Positions 25,921 through 35,455 of a stretch of DNA of 64,000 nucleotides are shown here, piece by piece. Numbering within the stretch: the stretch's first letter is position 1; each line of letters begins with the position of its first letter. The translations under genes and the position numbers were made by a program. Source of the stretch: Sedimenticola_A sp040506425 (lineage in GTDB: Bacteria > Pseudomonadota > Gammaproteobacteria > Chromatiales > Chromatiaceae); NCBI GenBank assembly GCA_965224515.1, contig OZ245051.1:1240001-1304000 (forward strand), written 5' to 3'. The notes beneath the pieces were generated by a model, which was given only the letters and a program-made list of their open reading frames with translations, was not told the origin of the DNA and made no database searches.

Positions 25921-27258
25921 CTACAGGATGAAGCGGCTCAGATCCTCGTCTGCGACCAGCTCATTCAGGTTGTTGTCGACATATTCGCCGTCCACGGTCA
26001 CCGTGGTGCCGGGCAGATCAGAGGCGGTGAAGGAGATACTCTCCAGCAGCCGCTCGATAACGGTATGCAGGCGCCGGGCGCCGATGTTCTCGGTGCTCTC
26101 GTTGACCTGCCAGGCGAGTTCGGCGATGCGCTGGATGCCGTCTTCGGTGAACTCCAGGGTCACCCCCTCGGTATCCAGCAGGGCGGTGTACTGGTCTGTG
26201 AGCGAGGCGTCGGGCTCGGTGAGGATGCGGGTGAAATCCCCGGTGGTGAGGGCATCCAGCTCCACACGGATCGGAAGACGGCCCTGCAGCTCAGGGATCA
26301 GGTCCGAAGGCTTGGCCAGGTGAAAAGCGCCAGATGCGATGAACAGGATGTGATCTGTCTTGATCATGCCCTGTTTTGTCGATACTGTGCAACCTTCAAC
26401 CAGGGGCAGCAGGTCCCGCTGAACCCCCTCGCGGGAGACATCCGGGCCGCCGTATTCCGAGCGGCTGGCAACCTTGTCCAGCTCGTCCAGGAATACGATG
26501 CCGTTCTGCTCCACCATCTCCTGGGCGCGAATCTTGAGGTCTTCCTCGTTGACCCGCTTGGCCGCCTCTTCGTCCTCTAGCAGTTTCAGTGCGTCCTTGA
26601 TGCGCAGCTTGCGCTTGCGGGTCTGGCCGCTGCCCATGTTCTGGAACAGGCCCTGGAGCTGGTTGGTCATCTCCTCCATGCCTGGAGGGGCCATGATCTC
26701 AACGCCCATTGCCGCGCTGCTGACATCGATCTCGATCTCCTTGTCATCCAGCTCGCCGTTACGGATCTTTACACGGAATTTATTCCGGGTGGCGGAGTCA
26801 TCGCGGTTAGTTGCGCTGTCGGTCTCCCAGCTTGGGGTGGTGGGGCGTGGCAGCAGGGCGTCAAGTACCCGCTCTTCGGCGGCATCTGCGGCGATATCCT
26901 TTACTTTTTCGACCTCCTGTTCGCGCACCATTTTCATGGCTGAGTCTGCAAGATCGCGGATGATCGATTCAACATCGCGACCAACATAGCCAACTTCAGT
27001 GAATTTAGTCGCTTCAATCTTGATGAATGGCGCATTGGCCAGTTTCGCCAGGCGTCGGGCGATCTCGGTCTTGCCCACGCCGGTGGGGCCGATCATCAGG
27101 ATATTCTTCGGGGTGATTTCGTTGCGCAGGTCGTCACCGACCTGGGCCCGGCGCCAGCGGTTGCGAAGGGCAATTGCCACGGAGCGCTTTGCCGCGGCCT
27201 GGCCGATGATGTGTTTGTCCAGCTCTCGGACGATCTCTTGGGGTGTGATTTCAGACAT
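25921..27258 (-). CDS. hslU: HslU (ClpY), ATPase subunit of the HslUV protease
   Basis: The 445-residue AAA+ unfoldase feeds substrates to HslV. Walker A is GPTGVGKTE, Walker B is GIVFLDELDK, and the pore loop lies in EVGYVGRDVESI. Sensor 2 is in NIGARRLHTVIERLLE, and the C-terminal tail ends SRFIL, which docks into HslV. The length and the order hslV-hslU (11 bases apart) are standard. Confidence 0.98.
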   Translation of the reverse strand: MSEITPQEIVRELDKHIIGQAAAKRSVAIALRNRWRRAQVGDDLRNEITPKNILMIGPTGVGKTEIARRLAKLANAPFIKIEATKFTEVGYVGRDVESIIRDLADSAMKMVREQEVEKVKDIAADAAEERVLDALLPRPTTPSWETDSATNRDDSATRNKFRVKIRNGELDDKEIEIDVSSAAMGVEIMAPPGMEEMTNQLQGLFQNMGSGQTRKRKLRIKDALKLLEDEEAAKRVNEEDLKIRAQEMVEQNGIVFLDELDKVASRSEYGGPDVSREGVQRDLLPLVEGCTVSTKQGMIKTDHILFIASGAFHLAKPSDLIPELQGRLPIRVELDALTTGDFTRILTEPDASLTDQYTALLDTEGVTLEFTEDGIQRIAELAWQVNESTENIGARRLHTVIERLLESISFTASDLPGTTVTVDGEYVDNNLNELVADEDLSRFIL

Positions 27259-27269
27259 AATTTTCGACG

Positions 27270-27815
27270 TTACTCTTCGATGTCCAGCTCTTCGATGACC
27301 CGGTTGTGGTTGGTGTAGACGCAGATATCGGCCGCAATGGCGAGGCCCTTCTCGACCACATCCCGGGCGCTCAGCTCGGTGTTTTGCATTAGGGCCTGGG
27401 CAGCGGCCTGGGCGTAGGGGCCGCCGGAGCCGATGGCCATCAGGCTCTCTTCGGGCTCGATCACGTCGCCGGTGCCGGTGATGATCAGCGAGGCGCTCTT
27501 GTCCGCCACGACCAGCAAAGCCTCCAGGCGGCGCAGCATGCGGTCGGTGCGCCAGTCCTTCGCCAGCTCGACGGCGGCCCGGGTGAGGTGGCCGTGGTGT
27601 TTCTCCAGCTTGGCCTCAAAGCGTTCGAACAGGGTGAATGCGTCGGCGGTGGCACCGGCAAAGCCTGCCAGTACCTGGTTTTTATAAAGGCGGCGCACCT
27701 TGCGGGCGTTGCCCTTCATGACGGTGTTGCCCATGGAGACCTGGCCGTCTCCGCCGATCACCACTTTTCCGTCACGACGGACGGATAGAATTGTCGTGCC
27801 TCTGATCTGCTCCAC
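27270..27815 (-). CDS. hslV: HslV (ClpQ), peptidase subunit of the HslUV protease
   Basis: The 181-residue threonine peptidase forms a double hexamer with HslU. The nucleophile is the first Thr of TTILSVRRDGKVVIGGDGQV. GTG 27815 is chosen as start: GAGGA precedes it by eight bases and the product then begins with the short propeptide VEQIRG before TT, as in many proteobacteria. A longer in-frame ATG at 27908 would add 31 unrelated residues that would block the N-terminal nucleophile. Confidence 0.96.
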   Translation of the reverse strand: MEQIRGTTILSVRRDGKVVIGGDGQVSMGNTVMKGNARKVRRLYKNQVLAGFAGATADAFTLFERFEAKLEKHHGHLTRAAVELAKDWRTDRMLRRLEALLVVADKSASLIITGTGDVIEPEESLMAIGSGGPYAQAAAQALMQNTELSARDVVEKGLAIAADICVYTNHNRVIEELDIEE

Positions 27816-27920
27816 GCGCTGGGTCCTCGATACTACGTAAATGGGTTGGTCCGGATAAGAAGGACATTGTACCCGATTCCAAATGGGGTAAATAAAGAGG
27901 GAATTCAAGCACCGGGGCTT

Positions 27921-28652
27921 TTATTTTCTGAACGGCCTGAACAGGCCATAGTCCCAGGGGCGTACCGCCAGCACCGCTGTAGCCCCTCTCTTTTCGGCCA
28001 GTGGCAGGTGGCAGTCGTCACTGTTGAGCTGATCGAACTCACGGGCGAGCTGCTCCAACTTACGCTGAAACAGCCGGTTGGCGCTCTCCGACAGCATGCC
28101 GTTGATGACGATCAGGCGTTCAGACTCCCGGTCGAAGCGGGAACTGAAAAACTCCGCCTGCAGCTTCTGCTGAAAGAACTGCTGAATGGGCCCGTTCTCA
28201 CGCCACTTGAAGTTGGGGGTCACGCACAGCCTGATGCGGTTGTGGGGCAGCAGCTCGATGAGCTTCAGGCGGTCCAGGTGAGCCAGGTGCTTGATGCAGC
28301 GGCTCGCTGGTATCTGGAACTGGGCCACGATCTCGTCAAAACTCCAGCGGTTGAGTACGCAGACGGTGATCAGCAGCAGCTCGATATCCCGGGCGATCTC
28401 CTGCTCCTGCTCCTCGCTCAGGCCGCTCATGGTGTGCTGCTCAAGCTGCATCAGCTGCACCAGCTCCGAGATCTCCATGTCCAGCATGCGGCATATCTCA
28501 TCCAACCGGCGAAGGGAGAAGTTCTGCTCTGAAAAGAGCCGCTTTACGCTCGCCTCTGAGAGCTGCAGATGCCGGGCAACATCGGCGTAGGTTTTGCCTT
28601 GGTGCTTAAGCGCCCGCTTCAGGGCGTGGACCAGTTGCTTGGTCTGAGCCAT
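27921..28652 (-). CDS. XRE-type helix-turn-helix regulator
   Basis: The 243-residue protein has an N-terminal Cro/C1-type DNA-binding domain (about 15-70; TYADVARHLQLSEASVKRLFSE). A second region of about 90-160 resembles a winged helix (FDEIVAQFQIPASRCIKHLAHLDRLKLIEL). The last 80 residues are not recognised. No ligand domain is evident. It is divergent from the lysophospholipid acyltransferase fusion gene with 134 bases between, so it could regulate that gene or itself. Confidence 0.8.
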   Translation of the reverse strand: MAQTKQLVHALKRALKHQGKTYADVARHLQLSEASVKRLFSEQNFSLRRLDEICRMLDMEISELVQLMQLEQHTMSGLSEEQEQEIARDIELLLITVCVLNRWSFDEIVAQFQIPASRCIKHLAHLDRLKLIELLPHNRIRLCVTPNFKWRENGPIQQFFQQKLQAEFFSSRFDRESERLIVINGMLSESANRLFQRKLEQLAREFDQLNSDDCHLPLAEKRGATAVLAVRPWDYGLFRPFRK

Positions 28653-28786
28653 TCATGATTCCTTTAAAAGGTATCGATTAATAATACTTCAGGTGAGATA
28701 TCCTGCAACATTTTGAATTGTGGTTGTGATATCCGGGGCTTTCCATTAGCTTTCCAGGGGTCAAGAACAAGAATCAGGAAGAGGGT

Positions 28787-31700
28787 ATGTCGAGGATTTT
28801 CCGGTTAGCGGGATTTACACCGTTTCTGTTGATAGTTTTTCTAAACGCCTTTGTGGATCTCGGACACAAGATCGTTATCCAGAACACCATCTTCAAGATC
28901 TATGACGGCCAGCTTCAGATCATTCTTACCGCCCTGGTCAACGGCCTGATTCTTCTCCCCTTCGTCCTGCTCTTCACCCCGGCGGGTTTTCTCTCAGACA
29001 GGTTTCCAAAGCCCGGCATTATGCGGGCCAGTGCAGCTGTTGCGGTGGCTCTTACTCTGCTGGTGACCCTGAGCTACTACAAGGGTTGGTACGAGCTCGC
29101 CTTCTTTCTCACCTTGTTGCTGGCGGTGCAGAGCGCTGTCTACTCCCCGGCCAAGTACGGTTATATCAAGGAGATGGTGGGCAACCAGCGGCTGGCAGAG
29201 GCCAACGCCATGGTCCAGGCGGTGACCATTGTGGCCATGCTCGGCGGGGTCTTTTTCTTCTCCCTGCTGTTTGAGTATTTCCTGGCGGGTACGGGTGCCC
29301 GGGTGCAGAGTTCTATACTGCAGACCGTGGCTCCCCTGGGCTGGCTTCTGATTGCGTGCTCAGTGACGGAGTTAGCGCTTACTTACAGATTGGGCGCTGG
29401 TGCTCATGAGAATCGTGAACTCAACTTCGACTGGCAGCGCTACGGCAGCGGGCGTTATCTGAAAGAGAATTTCGGGGTGGTCCGGGCCAACCGGGTGATC
29501 TGGCTCTCCATTGTCGGTCTGTCGGTTTTCTGGGGAGTCTCCCAGGTGGTGCTGGCCTCGTTTCCCGCCTTTGCCAAGGAGACATTGTCAGAGACCAACA
29601 CGATGATTATCCAGGGGCTTCTGGCCTGCTCCGGCTTCGGCATCATCATCGGTTCGCTGCTGGCGGGGAGAGCCTCCAGGAATTTTATCGAAACCGGGCT
29701 GGTGCCCATGGGCGCCCTTGGCATGGTGGTTACCCTTGCCATCCTGCCCGGCCTGGAGAGCCGGTTCGGCCTGGGCCTGGATATCTTCGCCTTTGGCTTC
29801 TTCGGTGGCATTTTCATCGTGCCGCTGAATTCCCTGATCCAGTTCCATGCCGGCGAGAACCGACTGGGTACGGTGCTGGCGGGCAACAACTGGGTACAGA
29901 ATATCACCATGCTGGGTTTTCTCGGCCTGACGGTTGGTTTTGCACTGGGCGGCATGGGCAGCTTCGGGCTCTTCCACCTGGTGACCCTGGTTGCCCTGGT
30001 GGGTGCCATCTACACCGTCTTTCAGCTGCCCCAGTCCATGACCCGCTACCTGGTGGGGCTGCTCTTCGCCAGCCGCTACCGCCTGGAGGTGATCGGCTTC
30101 AAGCAGATACCCGAGCAGGGTGGGGTGCTGATGCTGGGTAACCACATCAGCTGGCTCGACTGGGCCATGATCCAGATCGCCTGTCCGCGACCGGTGCGTT
30201 TCGTGATGCACCGTGACATCTACCAGCGCTGGTACCTGAAGTGGCTGCTTGACCTGGCCGGGGTGATCCCGATCTCCGGTGGTCAGAGCAAATCCTCCCT
30301 GGAGCAGGTCAATGCACTGCTCAGGCAAGGGGAGGTGGTCTGTCTATTTCCCGAGGGTGCCATCAGTCGCAGTGGCCAGTTGGGCGAGTTCAGGAAGGGG
30401 TTCGAGAAAGTGGTTGAAGGTGTGGAGGGTGTGATTCTCCCCTTCTACCTGCGCGGTCTCTGGGGCAGCCGGTTCTCCCGCTCCAGCGAACGGTTGCAGA
30501 CTCTGCGCCGGGGAGGAATGAAGCGGGACGTGATCGTTGCCTTCGGCAGGCAAATGGCCATGGACTCCACCGCCCACGAGGTGAAGCAGCAGGTACTTGA
30601 GCTCTCCATCGATACCTGGGATCAGCACACAGCGACGCTCGATCCCCTGCCCCTGGCGATACTGCGCGGGGCCAAGCGGGCGGGGCGTGGACTCTGCCTT
30701 GCCGACAGCATCGGACAACCGCTTTCCGGTTACCGCACGGTGGCAGGTGTACTCGCCTTTTCACGCCTCATCCGCAAGCTGAGCCCAGAGCCCAACATTG
30801 GCCTGCTGCTGCCCACCACCAGTGCCGGGTTGATCACCAACAGCGCGGCCCTGCTCCAGGGGCGTACAGTGGTGAACCTGAACTACACCGCCAATTTCAA
30901 GGCCCTTGCCGGTGCGGTGGCGCGGGCAAAGATCGGTACCATCTACACGTCTCGCCGTTTTATCGATCGCCTTGAGAAGCGAGGTATCGATCTCAGCGAA
31001 CTGTTTGAACAGGTAAAGGTGGTCTACCTGGAAGATCTGAAGGAACAGGTCACACCCGCTGCCGGGCTCTTCTACCTGCTCAGCTCCATGCTGCTTCCCC
31101 CGAGCTGGCTCTACGGCCTGTTCGGCAAGCGGGTCTCAATAAATGATCCGGCAGCCATCATGTTCTCGAGTGGCAGTGAAGGGGCTCCCAAGGGTGTGGT
31201 GCTGAGCCACCGAAATATCATGGGCAATATCCGCCAGATCTCCGATGTGTTGAACGTACAGGATGACGACCGCGTGATGGCCACGCTACCCCTGTTTCAT
31301 GCATTCGGCCTGACGGTGACCGGCTTCATGCCCCTGGTGGAGGGTATGCCGGCGATCTGCCACCCTGATCCCACCGATGCCCTGCGTATTGCCAAGGCTA
31401 TCTCCGGTTACCAGGCAACGGTCTTCTGCGCCACCTCCACCTTCCTTCGCCTGTTCGTGCGCAACAAGCGCATCCACCCGTTGATGCTCGACTCCATCCG
31501 CCTGGTGGTGGCCGGCGCCGAGCGGTTGAACCCCGAGGTGCGCGACGCCTTCCAGCTGAAGTTCCACAAGCAGCTCTACGAGGGCTACGGCGCCACCGAG
31601 ACATCGCCGGTGGCCAGCGTCAACATTCCCGACCGTATCGACCCTGATGACTGGCGGGTGCAGAAGGGGATCAAGCCCGGTACGGTGGGTATGCCCCTGC

Positions 31701-32245
31701 CGGGTAGCAGTTTCCGGGTGGTTGATCCAGACAGCCTGGAGATGCTTCCCCCAGGGGAAGACGGCCTGATACTGATCGGCGGTACCCAGGTGATGCAGGG
31801 CTATCTTGATGAGCCGGAGAAGACCGCCGAGGTGCTGGTGGAGCTGGAGGGTACCCGCTGGTACAAAACCGGTGACAAGGGGCACATTGATCCAGACGGC
31901 TTTCTTACCATCGTTGACCGCTACTCGCGCTTTGCCAAGATCGGTGGTGAGATGATCAGTCTGGGGGCCGTTGAAGCGCAGGTCGGTAAAGGGTTGCCGG
32001 AAGATGTGGAGATACTGGCCACTGCGCTGGCTGACAGCAGGAAGGGTGAACAGGTCGTGCTGCTGTTTGTGGGCCGGATCACCCGGGAGACGATGCAGGA
32101 ACACATTCGCAGTGCAGGACTCAATCCACTGATGCAGCCTTCCTTACTGCTTGATGTGGAAGCGATACCAAAACTAGGCAGCGGCAAGAGCGACTACAAG
32201 GGAGCCCAACAATTGGCAGCAGCAATGATGGGAGAGAGTGAATGA
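28787..32245 (+). CDS. LplT-PlsC-AcsL fusion: lysophospholipid flippase, acyltransferase and acyl-ACP synthetase
   Basis: The 1152-residue protein joins three activities that E. coli splits between LplT and Aas. Residues about 1-420 are an MFS-type flippase with twelve hydrophobic segments. Residues about 430-615 are a PlsC-type acyltransferase with H-x4-D in NHISWLD (about 452) and FPEGAISR (about 521). Residues about 650-1145 are an AMP-forming ligase with the P-loop IMFSSGSEGAPKG (about 790) and YEGYGATETSP. Together they would import 2-acyl-lysophospholipid and re-acylate it. The fused arrangement is known in other proteobacteria. Its stop overlaps the next ATG (ATGA). Confidence 0.93.
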   Translation: MSRIFRLAGFTPFLLIVFLNAFVDLGHKIVIQNTIFKIYDGQLQIILTALVNGLILLPFVLLFTPAGFLSDRFPKPGIMRASAAVAVALTLLVTLSYYKGWYELAFFLTLLLAVQSAVYSPAKYGYIKEMVGNQRLAEANAMVQAVTIVAMLGGVFFFSLLFEYFLAGTGARVQSSILQTVAPLGWLLIACSVTELALTYRLGAGAHENRELNFDWQRYGSGRYLKENFGVVRANRVIWLSIVGLSVFWGVSQVVLASFPAFAKETLSETNTMIIQGLLACSGFGIIIGSLLAGRASRNFIETGLVPMGALGMVVTLAILPGLESRFGLGLDIFAFGFFGGIFIVPLNSLIQFHAGENRLGTVLAGNNWVQNITMLGFLGLTVGFALGGMGSFGLFHLVTLVALVGAIYTVFQLPQSMTRYLVGLLFASRYRLEVIGFKQIPEQGGVLMLGNHISWLDWAMIQIACPRPVRFVMHRDIYQRWYLKWLLDLAGVIPISGGQSKSSLEQVNALLRQGEVVCLFPEGAISRSGQLGEFRKGFEKVVEGVEGVILPFYLRGLWGSRFSRSSERLQTLRRGGMKRDVIVAFGRQMAMDSTAHEVKQQVLELSIDTWDQHTATLDPLPLAILRGAKRAGRGLCLADSIGQPLSGYRTVAGVLAFSRLIRKLSPEPNIGLLLPTTSAGLITNSAALLQGRTVVNLNYTANFKALAGAVARAKIGTIYTSRRFIDRLEKRGIDLSELFEQVKVVYLEDLKEQVTPAAGLFYLLSSMLLPPSWLYGLFGKRVSINDPAAIMFSSGSEGAPKGVVLSHRNIMGNIRQISDVLNVQDDDRVMATLPLFHAFGLTVTGFMPLVEGMPAICHPDPTDALRIAKAISGYQATVFCATSTFLRLFVRNKRIHPLMLDSIRLVVAGAERLNPEVRDAFQLKFHKQLYEGYGATETSPVASVNIPDRIDPDDWRVQKGIKPGTVGMPLPGSSFRVVDPDSLEMLPPGEDGLILIGGTQVMQGYLDEPEKTAEVLVELEGTRWYKTGDKGHIDPDGFLTIVDRYSRFAKIGGEMISLGAVEAQVGKGLPEDVEILATALADSRKGEQVVLLFVGRITRETMQEHIRSAGLNPLMQPSLLLDVEAIPKLGSGKSDYKGAQQLAAAMMGESE

Positions 32246-33228
32246 AGACAGTCGATATACATACCCACCTGCTCAGTCCCCAGGTGAGCTTTGACCGTTT
32301 TTACGACAAGTTGGCCATGCGCATATTCGGCAAGGGGCTGGGCATAGATTATGAGACCCTGGCACGCAATCCCTACATCGCCTATGTCTCTGCACTTACA
32401 AACTCAGTCAGAAACTCCGGGCATGTGGAGAAGCTCTGTCTCTTCGGCGTGGATAGCCGCCTGGACGAGAAGGGCAACGAGATGCACCGAGACAAGACGG
32501 TCTGCGCCACCACTGAAGACGTGCTTGACGTGGCAAACGAATATGCCGACTGCATCATCCCTTTTCTCTCAATCAATCCACTAAGACGCAATGCCCTGGA
32601 GCTGATCGACGAGTACACCGAACGGGGCTGCAAGGGAGCCAAGTTTCTGCAGAACTACTGGGGTGTGGATCTCAACGACCCCAAGTTCGGTCCCTACTAC
32701 GAAAAGCTCAAAGAGAAGGGCCTGCCTCTGATCATCCACATCGGCAGTGAATACAGCATCAGCTCTTTCGCAGAGTATGAACGCATCGAGATGTTGCGCC
32801 AGCCCCTTGAAGCGGGGGTTAAAGTGATCGCCGCCCATATGGGGTTGGGTCGGGTGGAGCACAAGGCGATGTTCTGGCGAAATCTATCCAGGAATCCGGC
32901 CTATTTTGACCGGGATTATTTCCGCCTGCTCGAACTGCTGGAGTCAGAAGCGAATTTATATGCTGATATCTCGGCCATTCTCGCGCCCCTGAGAGCCAGG
33001 GCGCTTCGACATCTATCTGAACAGACACAGGTACATCATAAGCTGCTGTTCGGTTCCGACTACCCGGTACCGTTTACCGTCAGATTGAATAGCTACGATA
33101 TGCCGAAGAACAGGAGGCGGGAAATAGCCAAAGTTGATAATCCCTTTGATCGGTATGCGGAGACGATATTGGAGTATTTTCCTGAAGGCCATCCGATCTA
33201 CGAAAACCATCGAAAAGTACTTGGTTAA
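32242..33228 (+). CDS. Amidohydrolase-superfamily TIM-barrel metalloenzyme
   Basis: The 328-residue protein matches the amidohydrolase-2 branch. Metal ligands are D-x-HTH near residue 5, IIHIGS (about 168), IAAHMG (about 194) and the catalytic aspartate in LLFGSDYPVPF (about 270). Branch members are decarboxylases or hydrolases of aromatic or lactone substrates. Translational coupling to the acyltransferase fusion suggests a role linked to lipid or membrane metabolism, but the sequence does not name a substrate. The gene ends the two-gene unit. Confidence 0.85.
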   Translation: MKTVDIHTHLLSPQVSFDRFYDKLAMRIFGKGLGIDYETLARNPYIAYVSALTNSVRNSGHVEKLCLFGVDSRLDEKGNEMHRDKTVCATTEDVLDVANEYADCIIPFLSINPLRRNALELIDEYTERGCKGAKFLQNYWGVDLNDPKFGPYYEKLKEKGLPLIIHIGSEYSISSFAEYERIEMLRQPLEAGVKVIAAHMGLGRVEHKAMFWRNLSRNPAYFDRDYFRLLELLESEANLYADISAILAPLRARALRHLSEQTQVHHKLLFGSDYPVPFTVRLNSYDMPKNRRREIAKVDNPFDRYAETILEYFPEGHPIYENHRKVLG

Positions 33229-33330
33229 TCCATAGCCACATTTGATTTGCCGGATTTGACTTAAGTCTAGGCCTTCGTTTTCCAAACTGTTCAAAATAGA
33301 TATCCAGGCAGGCTCTGATTCATCAATCCT

Positions 33331-33392
33331 CGTCATTCCGGCGAATGCCGGAATCCAGAGTGGCATTGGTATATATGGAATCCGGAATGACG
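33331..33392. repeat. D-family palindromic element
   Basis: CGTCATTCCGGCGAATGCCGGAATCC at the left and GGAATCCGGAATGACG at the right bound a 62-base imperfect palindrome. Related D elements occur at 40852-40941, 41033-41122 and, as a half copy, at 48283-48307. Confidence 0.75.
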
Positions 33393-33480
33393 AATTATTC
33401 AGGTTTCCCATACAGAGTATGTATTTCGAGGATCTGGATCAATACCCGCATCCTTCTGGTTGAGTCACACGGAGTAAGTC

Positions 33481-33993
33481 ATGAATTACAACACTTCCAT
33501 TCTGACGATGAGCATGATCGCACTTATCCTTTCAGGTCCTGCTATGGCAGGTATAACGATTCAGTGCCCCAATCTCTCCCAGGCCAAGCAGCTAGTCGAT
33601 TGCCCGGCTGATGCAGAAATGGAGAGATACTTCAAAAAGCAATGTGATTTCGAACGCGATCCCGATGCCAAGAAGCCTGAGCTTTGCGACAGCTTCAAGG
33701 AGTACAAACGCAGAAAGTTCAACGCTATGTGGGAATCCTCAGATGGTGAATTCATGGGCTACTTGAGTTGTGATGCGCCCCCTGCTGAGCTCAAGAAGCG
33801 TCAGCAGACCAGTGTCGCCGTCTCTCAGAAGAATGGTCTGTACAAAGTTGTGTGTGGTTACGAGGGTGGCTCTCGACTCATCATGCGTACCCGCAGTGTA
33901 TGTCGGGTGCCCGGCGTGAAGACCACCGGTATTGTTATGCGCGCAGAGTGCGGTGCAAATGGTAAGCCCTGTGTGGTTGAGTGTGATGAGTAA
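33481..33993 (+). CDS. Secreted cysteine-rich protein of unknown function
   Basis: The 170-residue protein has a signal peptide (MNYNTSILTMSMIALILSGPAMAG) and a mature part with ten cysteines, an even number compatible with five disulfides in the periplasm or outside. GGAG precedes the ATG by six bases. I recognise no domain. Base composition here is visibly less GC-rich than in the lipid genes upstream, and the same holds for the next gene, suggesting an accessory segment. Confidence 0.75.
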   Translation: MNYNTSILTMSMIALILSGPAMAGITIQCPNLSQAKQLVDCPADAEMERYFKKQCDFERDPDAKKPELCDSFKEYKRRKFNAMWESSDGEFMGYLSCDAPPAELKKRQQTSVAVSQKNGLYKVVCGYEGGSRLIMRTRSVCRVPGVKTTGIVMRAECGANGKPCVVECDE

Positions 33994-34037
33994 GTTGGAT
34001 TTAGGGTTTCGGTTACGTAGCTTCTGTGCATCGATAT

Positions 34038-35258
34038 TTAGCGAGATGCATACAAATGAGAAAACTTATTTTTCCATTTAATACAACGTTGCGCATCACG
34101 TTCCTCATACTCTCGAATGGCAGTTTGAAGATCCATCTCAAACTCGTTATCCCGACTCTCGGATAAAGCTGTTAGTAGCATGGTGTACCATGCTGTTACT
34201 CCACCTGGAGGTGGATTATTGAATCTTGGAAATTCAGGATCTCCCCCATCCTCGCTTAGCCAGGTATTCGCTATCTGGGGATCAAGTGCTATGGCCCGCC
34301 CTAAACCAACCATGTCGACTGTACCACTAGCGATAGCATCAACTGCCTGTTCTCGCCTTTTGAATCCCCCTGTCAACATCAAGGGTATATTGGTTACCCC
34401 TCTTGCGAGTCGGGCAAAGTCCAGAAAGTATGGCCCTTGAGTTGAGCCGTCGGAGCTTGCCTTTGCTCCAGGGAAGTATGTACCCCCACTAATATCAATC
34501 AAATCTATCGACGTTTGATCGAGAAGGCGCACCACCTCCATAGCATCGGACTCTGTCAACCCGCCTTCCAGTTGATCCGTTGAGTTGATTCTGATTCCGA
34601 TAGGGAACGAGGGGCCAACAGCTCTTCGGACTTTATTGATTACTTCAAGCACGATACGGCAGCGTGCTTCGATGGAACCACCGTAGCCATCATTTCGACG
34701 GTTGAACAAAGGCGAGAGAAACTGACTGAGTAGAAAGCCGTGCCCTGCATGAATATGAACACCGCTAAAGCCTACGGACTTTGCGTGCAAAGCGGTTTTC
34801 GCATACATGTCTGGTAGTTCGCGAATCTCAGCAATAGACATACCTGCGCATTTAAGGCCTTTAACATCCAGGGCAGAAGGCCCTTTGGGTTGGCTGATTG
34901 GTAAATGCGACAAGGCTCCGGCATGACCGATTTGTGGCCATAAATGAGCCCCTTCAATTACCGCCCTACTTGTGAATAGCTGTAGCAAATCTTGATCAGA
35001 CTGAGTTCCTAGAACCAAGTTCCCCGGCTTTTCTGGAAAGCGAGGATCTACTTGCACTTCACCAACAAAGGACAAAGCGACACCACCTTCTGCCCACCTT
35101 TCGTAAAGTCTGATCTGCGCCGCAGTGGGATTACCTTCTCCATCCGAAAGAGAATCTGACATTGGAGACTTTGCAAGTCGATTTTTCAGAATCGCCCCAC
35201 AAGGCAGCTCCAGTTCATTTTGAAGGAGATGAATGGATTTTGAGATTATGTTGGCCAT
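34038..35258 (-). CDS. Old Yellow Enzyme family NADH:flavin oxidoreductase
   Basis: The 406-residue FMN enzyme has the OYE barrel. The active-site pair is in FSGVHIHAGHGFLLSQFLSP, followed by RNDGYGGSIEAR and the C-terminal phosphate-binding segment VDMVGLGRAIALDP. OYE-family members reduce electron-poor alkenes or act in dienoyl and terpene breakdown. It lacks the iron-sulfur/FAD extension of the 2,4-dienoyl-CoA reductase type. Sample lines count about 50% GC against 65-70% in the gene at 28787, so a foreign origin is possible. It stands alone. Confidence 0.88.
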   Translation of the reverse strand: MANIISKSIHLLQNELELPCGAILKNRLAKSPMSDSLSDGEGNPTAAQIRLYERWAEGGVALSFVGEVQVDPRFPEKPGNLVLGTQSDQDLLQLFTSRAVIEGAHLWPQIGHAGALSHLPISQPKGPSALDVKGLKCAGMSIAEIRELPDMYAKTALHAKSVGFSGVHIHAGHGFLLSQFLSPLFNRRNDGYGGSIEARCRIVLEVINKVRRAVGPSFPIGIRINSTDQLEGGLTESDAMEVVRLLDQTSIDLIDISGGTYFPGAKASSDGSTQGPYFLDFARLARGVTNIPLMLTGGFKRREQAVDAIASGTVDMVGLGRAIALDPQIANTWLSEDGGDPEFPRFNNPPPGGVTAWYTMLLTALSESRDNEFEMDLQTAIREYEERDAQRCIKWKNKFSHLYASR

Positions 35259-35455
35259 AGTTTTCTATTCTAGCCGCTAACAGTTACTCATGCGGTTGGA
35301 AGGAATAGTGTGATACCCAGCCAGTTGTGTAGTGATGGAATCCTCAGCATCCTGCTGATGAACAACAATCCCCTGGCTTGATTGAGGCTGGCAGAGAATC
35401 AAGGGTGGTCAAAACTGCATCATGCCTATAGGGGTAGCCGGTTGTTGCTATTGCT
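35259..35455. other. Intergenic region upstream of the OYE gene
   Basis: These 197 bases hold the presumed promoter of the OYE gene on the minus strand and the end of the next minus-strand gene. I see no repeat element, RNA gene or convincing small gene. Confidence 0.4.
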
